The notes below the pieces were generated by a model, which was given only the letters and a program-made list of their open reading frames with translations, ran no database searches and was not told the DNA's origin. The translations under genes and the position numbers were made by a program. A stretch of 64,000 nucleotides of DNA from Streptomyces sp. NRRL S-646 (GTDB lineage: Bacteria; Actinomycetota; Actinomycetes; Streptomycetales; Streptomycetaceae), in contig NZ_JODC01000018.1 of NCBI RefSeq assembly GCF_000720765.1, forward strand, positions 139,420 to 203,419, given 5' to 3'. Positions within the stretch are counted from its first letter, which is position 1, and each line of letters opens with the position of its first letter. This document shows positions 59,449 through 64,000 of this stretch, piece after piece.

Positions 59449-59883
59449 ATGAAGCTGTCCCGTCGCGCCACGACCGCCGCCGCACTCACCGTGCTGGCGC
59501 TCGGCGGCACGGTCGCCGCCACCGCTCCGGCCTCGGCGGCCACCACCACCAGCGCGGCAGCCGCGTCGTACAACGGTGCCTGCGGCACCGGCTACAAGGT
59601 CATCGACTCCACCCCGGTCGGCAACTCCGGCAAGGTGTTCCTGACCTGGAACCAGTCGACCGGCAAGAACTGCGCCGTGACCATCCGCAACACCCCGGGC
59701 GCGAAGATCTACATGTCCGTCGAGCTCAACGCCCTCGTCGGCCACGAGACCACGCCGGTCAGGGACGAAGGCCGGTACACGTCGTACGCCGGCCCTGTCT
59801 ACGTCGAGGCCCGCGGCCACTGCATCGAGTGGTACGGCGTCATCGGCAACGCCTCGGGCGGCGACTCGGGCCACTGCGGCTGA
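59449..59883 (+). CDS. Spore-associated protein A-like secreted protein
   Basis: 144 aa, ATG 59449 after AGGGGGAAC. Signal peptide (MKLSRRATTAAALTVLALGG...APASA, cleaved near 31). Mature part: SYNGACGTGYKVIDSTPVGN, GKVFLTWNQSTGKNCAVTIR, SYAGPVYVEARGHCIEWYG, ending SGHCG; four cysteines. The pattern AYNGxCGxGYxV..TPVG is that of spore-associated protein A of Streptomyces. Found with other development genes (bldN, bdtA). Confidence 0.88.
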   Translation: MKLSRRATTAAALTVLALGGTVAATAPASAATTTSAAAASYNGACGTGYKVIDSTPVGNSGKVFLTWNQSTGKNCAVTIRNTPGAKIYMSVELNALVGHETTPVRDEGRYTSYAGPVYVEARGHCIEWYGVIGNASGGDSGHCG

Positions 59884-59890
59884 CGCGACA

Positions 59891-59950
59891 CGGGGTGCCG
59901 CTGCACTCCACGCAGCTGCGGGCAGTCGTGCCGCTCAGGGCGGCACCCCG
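59891..59950. terminator. Hairpin and repeat between convergent genes
   Basis: CGGGGTGCCGC (59891-59901) pairs with GCGGCACCCCG (59940-59950); the loop carries CTGCGGGCAGTCGTGCCGCT, identical to the piece inside hemA at 48278-48297. Confidence 0.65.
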
Positions 59951-59971
59951 CCAGCGCAGGCAAGCGGCCCC

Positions 59972-61144
59972 CTACGCCAGCAACCCCCGCAACGGAAACA
60001 CAGCCCGCCGAGTAGCCAGCACAGCCTGATCCAACCGATCCGCAGGGTCGTACCCCGCCTCCCAGGAGGGGTACGACACCGGCCACCGCCCATCCGTCAT
60101 CCGCGCCGGCGCCAACTGCCGCGTCCGCGCGAACACTTCCTGCCGCCACCCCTCCGGAATCACGGCCTCAGGCGCAATCTCCCGCCCCGCCGCGATCCCC
60201 ACCAGATGCGTCCACGACCGCGGCACGACCTCGACCACCGCGTAACCACCACCGCCCAGCGCAACCCACTTCCCACCGGCGTACTCGTGCGCAAGCGAAT
60301 GGCAGGCGACCTGCACAGCCCGCTGCGCATCCAGCGACACCGCCAGATGCGCCAGCGGATCCTCGAAGTGCGTGTCGGCCCCGTGCTGCGTCACCAGCAC
60401 CTGCGGCCGGAAATCGGCAATCAGTTCCGGTACGACGGCATGGAAGGCCCGCAGCCACCCGGCGTCCCCGGTCCCGGCCGGCAGCGCCACATTGACGGCC
60501 GCCCCCTCAGCGGAGTCGGCCCCCGTCTCCTCCGGCCACCCGGTCTGCGGAAACAACGTCCGCGGATGCTCGTGCAGCGAGATCGTCAGCACCCGCGGGT
60601 CTTCCCAGAAGGCCGCCTGCACACCGTCCCCGTGATGCACGTCCACATCGATGTACGCGACCCGCTCGGCGCCCAGCTCCAGCAGCCGAGCGATCGCCAG
60701 CGAGGCGTCGTTGTAGATGCAGAACCCCGAGGCGCTCCCCGGCATCGCATGATGCAGCCCGCCCGCGAAGTTCACCGCGTGCAACGCGTCCCCTCGCCAC
60801 ACCGCCTCCGCGGCCCCCACCGACTGCCCCGCGATCAGCGCGGACACCTCGTGCATCCCGGCGAAGGCGGGATCGTCCATCGTCCCCAGCCCGTACGCCC
60901 CGTTCGCCGCCTCCGGATCCGCCGAAGCCGCCTTCACCGCGTCGACGTAGTCCTCCCGGTGGACGAGCCGCAGGGTCGACTCCCCGGCGGGCTTCGCCGC
61001 CACCACCTCGACCTCCTTGTCGAGCCCGAAGGCATCGACAAGGCGCCTGGTCAGGGCGAGCCGGACCGGATCCATCGGATGATCCGGACCGAAGTCATAG
61101 CCCGTTACTGCCTCGTCCCACATCAGCTGTGCGCGGCCGCTCAT
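59972..61144 (-). CDS. acuC: AcuC-type histone deacetylase-family protein
   Basis: 390 aa from ATG 61144; GTG 61153 is an alternative. Class II-like deacetylase: NFAGGLHHAMPGSASGFCIY (general base His pair), YIDVDVHHGDGVQAAFW (zinc ligands Asp/His), ISLHEHPRTLFP, VTQHGADTHFEDPLA (zinc Asp) and VALGGGGYAVVEV. It deacetylates acetyl-lysine on enzymes such as acetyl-CoA synthetase. Its start overlaps the 3' end of the MFS gene by 50 bases, so both are transcribed together. Confidence 0.95.
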   Translation of the reverse strand: MSGRAQLMWDEAVTGYDFGPDHPMDPVRLALTRRLVDAFGLDKEVEVVAAKPAGESTLRLVHREDYVDAVKAASADPEAANGAYGLGTMDDPAFAGMHEVSALIAGQSVGAAEAVWRGDALHAVNFAGGLHHAMPGSASGFCIYNDASLAIARLLELGAERVAYIDVDVHHGDGVQAAFWEDPRVLTISLHEHPRTLFPQTGWPEETGADSAEGAAVNVALPAGTGDAGWLRAFHAVVPELIADFRPQVLVTQHGADTHFEDPLAHLAVSLDAQRAVQVACHSLAHEYAGGKWVALGGGGYAVVEVVPRSWTHLVGIAAGREIAPEAVIPEGWRQEVFARTRQLAPARMTDGRWPVSYPSWEAGYDPADRLDQAVLATRRAVFPLRGLLA

Positions 61145-62318
61145 GCCCGCCACCGTATCGGTCCGGTTGAGGAGCGAACGACCTGGCGTAGACCACGGTC
61201 ACCAGCACCAACGCCATCGGGACGACCATGGCCCCGCGGTAGCTCCACGCATCCCCCAGCGCACCCACCAGCGGCGAGCCGATCAGAAAGCCGACGTAGT
61301 TGAACACATTCAGCCGCGCGACGGCCGCATCGGACGCATGCGGGAACAACCGCCCGGCCGCCGCAAAGGTCTGCGGCACCAGCACACACAGCCCGAGCCC
61401 CAGCAGCGTGAACCCGAGCATCCCCACCCACGCCCCCGGCGCGACGGCCACCACCGCGAACCCCAGCGCCGCCACCATCGCCCCCAGCCGCACGACCGCC
61501 ACGGCCCCGAACCGCCGTACCCCCAGGTCCCCGAGCGACCGCCCCAGCAGCGTGGTCACCATGTAGACGTTGTACGGCACGGTCGACAGCTGCTCCGAGC
61601 TCCCGAGCACGTCCTTCAGATACTTGGCGCTCCAGTTGGAGACGGTCGAGTCCCCGATGTACGCGAAGGTCATCACAAGACACAGCGGCAGCAGCAGCTT
61701 GAAGACGACGGACTGCCCCTGCGCCTGGCCCTCCCCCTCCTCCGACACGTCGACGGCGGCACCCGAGTCGACATACCACCGACTCCCGATCAGCGTGGCA
61801 GGCAACAGCACCGCGACGACCGGCAGATACGACACCCACAGCGCCAGATGCCAGTGCGCCCCCACCCAGGCCAGCGAGGCCCCCACGATCCCGCCCAGGC
61901 TGAACGCGGCATGGAAACTGAGCATGATGCTGCGCCCGTACGCCCGCTGCAGGCTCACCCCGAGCATGTTCATCGAGGCGTCGAGCCCGCCCACCGCCAG
62001 CCCGAAGGCCCCCAGCGCGATCCCCAGCTCGGCCAGGTGCTCCCCGGACCCGACGCCGAGGAGCGCCAGGAGCACCACAGGCTGCAGGCACCGCAGCAGC
62101 AGACCGGGGCGTATCCGCTTCACCAGCTGCTCGGTCGTCACACTCCCGACACCGGCCAGGATCGGCACGGCGGCCAGGAAGGCGGGCAGCAGCGCGTCGG
62201 AGACCCCGTACCGGTCCTGAATGGCCGGGATACGGGTCACGAGAAGGGCAAAGGTGGCGCCCTGGGCAAGGAAGCTGAACGCCAACGAGGCCCTACCGCG
62301 CCGCAGCACATCTGTCAT
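61095..62318 (-). CDS. MFS transporter, 12 spans
   Basis: 407 aa from ATG 62318. Hydrophobic spans throughout, with ASLAFSFLAQGATFALLVTR at the start. LDASMNMLGVSLQRAYGRSI, GLAVGG and VMTFAYIGDSTVSNWSAKYL are as in the YbjJ/FucP-like sugar MFS. A cytoplasmic acidic loop lies in the middle (DVSEEGEGQAQGQ). Substrate unknown. Coupled to acuC by overlap. Confidence 0.88.
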   Translation of the reverse strand: MTDVLRRGRASLAFSFLAQGATFALLVTRIPAIQDRYGVSDALLPAFLAAVPILAGVGSVTTEQLVKRIRPGLLLRCLQPVVLLALLGVGSGEHLAELGIALGAFGLAVGGLDASMNMLGVSLQRAYGRSIMLSFHAAFSLGGIVGASLAWVGAHWHLALWVSYLPVVAVLLPATLIGSRWYVDSGAAVDVSEEGEGQAQGQSVVFKLLLPLCLVMTFAYIGDSTVSNWSAKYLKDVLGSSEQLSTVPYNVYMVTTLLGRSLGDLGVRRFGAVAVVRLGAMVAALGFAVVAVAPGAWVGMLGFTLLGLGLCVLVPQTFAAAGRLFPHASDAAVARLNVFNYVGFLIGSPLVGALGDAWSYRGAMVVPMALVLVTVVYARSFAPQPDRYGGGHERPRTADVGRGSNGL

Positions 62319-62396
62319 GGCGGCGAGCGTAGGGCCCCGGGCTACCTGTGGGTAGATCAAGCCAAAGATGAATTTCCCTCAGCTTTACTTTCTCTG

Positions 62397-63125
62397 TCAG
62401 GCGGCGACGGCAACGGCGCTCCGAGCAGCCGCCTCCTCGGCCTCCACCTCGGCGCGGAGCATCTCCTCCATCGGCCCGGCGGCCAGCCCACCACTGAGGA
62501 GGAAGGTCAGCACCATCACACCGGCCATCACGACGCCTCCGAGCCAGACCATGGTGTCCACGGGCACGGTGTACGCCCCCACGACCCGCGCCACGCACTC
62601 GGTGAGCAGGGCCACGCCCCAGACCAAGGAGAACGTCCGCTCCTTGCGCAGGAAGTCCGCAGAGGCGGCCGCCCGGCCCGACGCCAGTCGCTGCCATGCG
62701 GCCTCCTTCTTCGGGTCGCCCTTCACCAGGAAGGGCTTCATCCCGGCGGTCATCATCGGCCGGCCGAGAGCCACCGAGACCAGGATGCCGATGCCCACGG
62801 TGCTGCTGACCGCACCATCCTTGGCGAGCATCAGCCGCGGGTCACCGGAGACGAAACTCAGCAGCAGGGAGACCACGTTGACGACGAGGATCAGCCCCGC
62901 CAGCCCGTTCGTCCTGCGCTCCTTCACCACGCTCCAGACGGTCCGGACCGCGGGGTCGACGCTGCTCCAGGCGAGCGCCGCGAAGGTGCTCATCCCGAAG
63001 GCGTCCTTGAACAGGTAGTACGAACCGAGCGGGACCGCCACGTCCACAATCAGCGGGCGGAGGTTGTCGAGCGCGCTGGGAGTCTGGTTGCTGCTCTGGC
63101 CCTGGGACACCGTGTTCGTCGTCAT
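62397..63125 (-). CDS. VC0807-family membrane protein
   Basis: 242 aa. Six hydrophobic segments: LRPLIVDVAVPLGSYYLFKD, GLAGLILVVNVVSLLLSFVS, GIGILVSVALGRPMM, TFSLVWGVALLTECVARVVG and VWLGGVVMAGVMVLTFLLSG. The pattern GDPRLMLAKDGAVSS and RPMMTAGMKPFLVKGDP is typical of VC0807 proteins (related to intracellular septation protein A). Function unknown. Confidence 0.82.
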   Translation of the reverse strand: MTTNTVSQGQSSNQTPSALDNLRPLIVDVAVPLGSYYLFKDAFGMSTFAALAWSSVDPAVRTVWSVVKERRTNGLAGLILVVNVVSLLLSFVSGDPRLMLAKDGAVSSTVGIGILVSVALGRPMMTAGMKPFLVKGDPKKEAAWQRLASGRAAASADFLRKERTFSLVWGVALLTECVARVVGAYTVPVDTMVWLGGVVMAGVMVLTFLLSGGLAAGPMEEMLRAEVEAEEAAARSAVAVAA

Positions 63126-63194
63126 GCCCTCAGCTTCCCGTCCGGCACCCGGTCGCCAGTAGAAACGATCGTCCGGAGCTCGGCATGACAAATG

Positions 63195-63839
63195 TCAGTG
63201 CAGCAGCCCTGACAACTCCCCCATGCCCGAGAAGAGTTGAGTGGCCCCCGCAAGTCGCTCAGCAGGCGTCATGGCCGTGAACCCGTAGACGTCCATCCCG
63301 GCCGCAACGGCCGCCTGCACACCCAGCGGTGAGTCCTCCACGACCACACACCGCTCAGGCGCGACCCCCATCCGCTCGGCCGCGTACAGGAACAGATCGG
63401 GAGCCGGCTTCCCCCGCCCCACATCCTGCGAACTGAACACCCGCGACTCGTCGAACCATCGGTCCAGCCCCGTCGTCCGATGCCCCACTCGAATCCGCTC
63501 ATGACTCCCGGAGGACGCCACACAGTACGGCACCCCGTCCGCCGCCAGTTGCTCCAGTACGTCGGTGGCCCCGGCCACGGGCTTCAACTCCCGCTCGAAC
63601 GCGGCGAACACACGCGCGTGGAAGACATCGTCGAAGTCCGCCGGCAGCCGCTGCCCCGTCCGCTCCAGGACGAGCTCGTGGATCCGGTGCATGGCGGACC
63701 CCATGTAGTCCCGGACGGAGTCCTCGTACGAGGTCTGGTGCCCGAGCTCGGTGAGATAGGCGGCCAGGAGCCGGTTGGAGATCGGCTCGCTGTCCACGAG
63801 GACGCCGTCGTTGTCGAAGATGACGAGGTCGTAGCGCAT
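63195..63839 (-). CDS. HAD-superfamily phosphatase, beta-phosphoglucomutase-like
   Basis: 214 aa. HAD motif I FDNDGVLVDSEP with nucleophile Asp and acid/base Asp, motif II VASSGSHER, motif III Lys in GKPAPDLFLYAAERMG and motif IV VVEDSPLGVQAAVAAG. The cap domain is of the small helical type as in YcjU/GPP phosphatases. The substrate is a sugar phosphate or similar, not readable. It lies between the envelope protein gene and the rRNA operon. Confidence 0.92.
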   Translation of the reverse strand: MRYDLVIFDNDGVLVDSEPISNRLLAAYLTELGHQTSYEDSVRDYMGSAMHRIHELVLERTGQRLPADFDDVFHARVFAAFERELKPVAGATDVLEQLAADGVPYCVASSGSHERIRVGHRTTGLDRWFDESRVFSSQDVGRGKPAPDLFLYAAERMGVAPERCVVVEDSPLGVQAAVAAGMDVYGFTAMTPAERLAGATQLFSGMGELSGLLH

Positions 63840-63868
63840 GACACCACCCTAAACGGCCCGGAACGCAG

Positions 63869-63899
63869 AAAACCCCGCACCAAAATGGTGCGGGGTTTT
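63869..63899 (-). terminator. rRNA operon terminator
   Basis: aaaaccccgcacc (63869-63881) and ggtgcggggtttt (63887-63899), perfect 13-base arms with a 5-base loop, 11 bases beyond the 5S 3' end. Confidence 0.92.
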
Positions 63900-63909
63900 C
63901 CCAAATTTT

Positions 63910-64000
63910 GTTCGGCGGCGTCCTACTCTCCCACAGGGTCCCCCCTGCAGTACCATCGGCGCTGTAAGGCTTAGCTTCCGGGTTCGGAATGTAACCGGGC
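63910..64000 (-). rRNA. rrf: 5S ribosomal RNA, 3' part
   Basis: The minus strand reads GCCCGGTTACATTCCGAACC, CGGAAGCTAAGCCTTACAGC, GCCGATGGTACTGCAGGGGG and ends AGTAGGACGCCGCCGAAC, the 3' three quarters of the Streptomyces 5S rRNA. The 5' end and the 23S/16S genes lie beyond the window, so the operon points left. Confidence 0.97.

Noticed and set aside
61143..63188. 681-codon plus-strand frame opposite the MFS and VC0807 genes
   Set aside because: Antisense shadow; the His/Arg/Gln-rich product has no domain and no start signal.

Overview
The window is high-GC actinobacterial DNA with the codon use, GTG starts, leaderless promoters and intergenic palindromes of a Streptomyces chromosome. The developmental pair bldN-rsbN, the rex-hemA-hemC-hemD operon and bdtA follow the conserved Streptomyces order, so most of the window is core chromosome. 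The right edge holds the 3' end of a 5S rRNA gene on the minus strand, so an rRNA operon lies just outside.

Bases 1 to about 9.2 kb look like an accessory, partly decayed island. It holds the left-truncated end of a candidate RiPP cluster on the minus strand: a 123-aa protein, two translationally coupled microproteins, a 38-aa precursor-like peptide, a hairpin, and an asparagine-synthetase-like cyclase. A TPR-containing XRE regulator and a small duplicated-motif protein are transcribed divergently. Next come a relic of a tyrosine recombinase, a secreted ribosome-inactivating protein (RIP), a giant LuxR-type ATPase whose DNA-binding end is destroyed, and about 0.8 kb of repeat-bearing non-coding DNA.

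From 9.3 to 31 kb lie mostly regulator/target pairs: PadR with two membrane proteins, a histidine kinase/response regulator pair, a flavin reductase/flavin monooxygenase pair, AraC, an MFS exporter with a poly-C frameshift, a quinone oxidoreductase divergent from HxlR, MarR, SDR, a phosphatase-GNAT fusion, RtcB, two lipoproteins and a SpdB-like membrane protein. A frameshifted STAND ATPase relic lies at 13-14 kb.

From 30.5 to 43 kb are a class I lysyl-tRNA synthetase and argS, a cell-envelope module (secreted repeat protein plus two HTH-transmembrane proteins), a methyltransferase/TetR pair around a triple operator, a DUF4253 protein with a DNA-damage-type promoter, an aminotransferase, gene remnants and hemB.

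From 43 to 51.6 kb the tetrapyrrole operon rex-hemA-hemC-hemD, coupled by ATGA overlaps, carries a Rex operator upstream. A repeat-rich gap (51.6-53.0 kb) contains a 48-bp copy of hemB and two tandem repeat arrays. bldN and rsbN follow, with an apparent sigma-BldN promoter before rsbN. The right end holds an acyltransferase, a nucleoside-diphosphate-sugar epimerase-like protein, a 32-aa bS22-type ribosomal protein, bdtA, a phosphatase-like protein, a spore-associated protein, acuC, an MFS carrier, a VC0807-type membrane protein and a HAD phosphatase.

All family assignments are from reading the translations; no searches were run.
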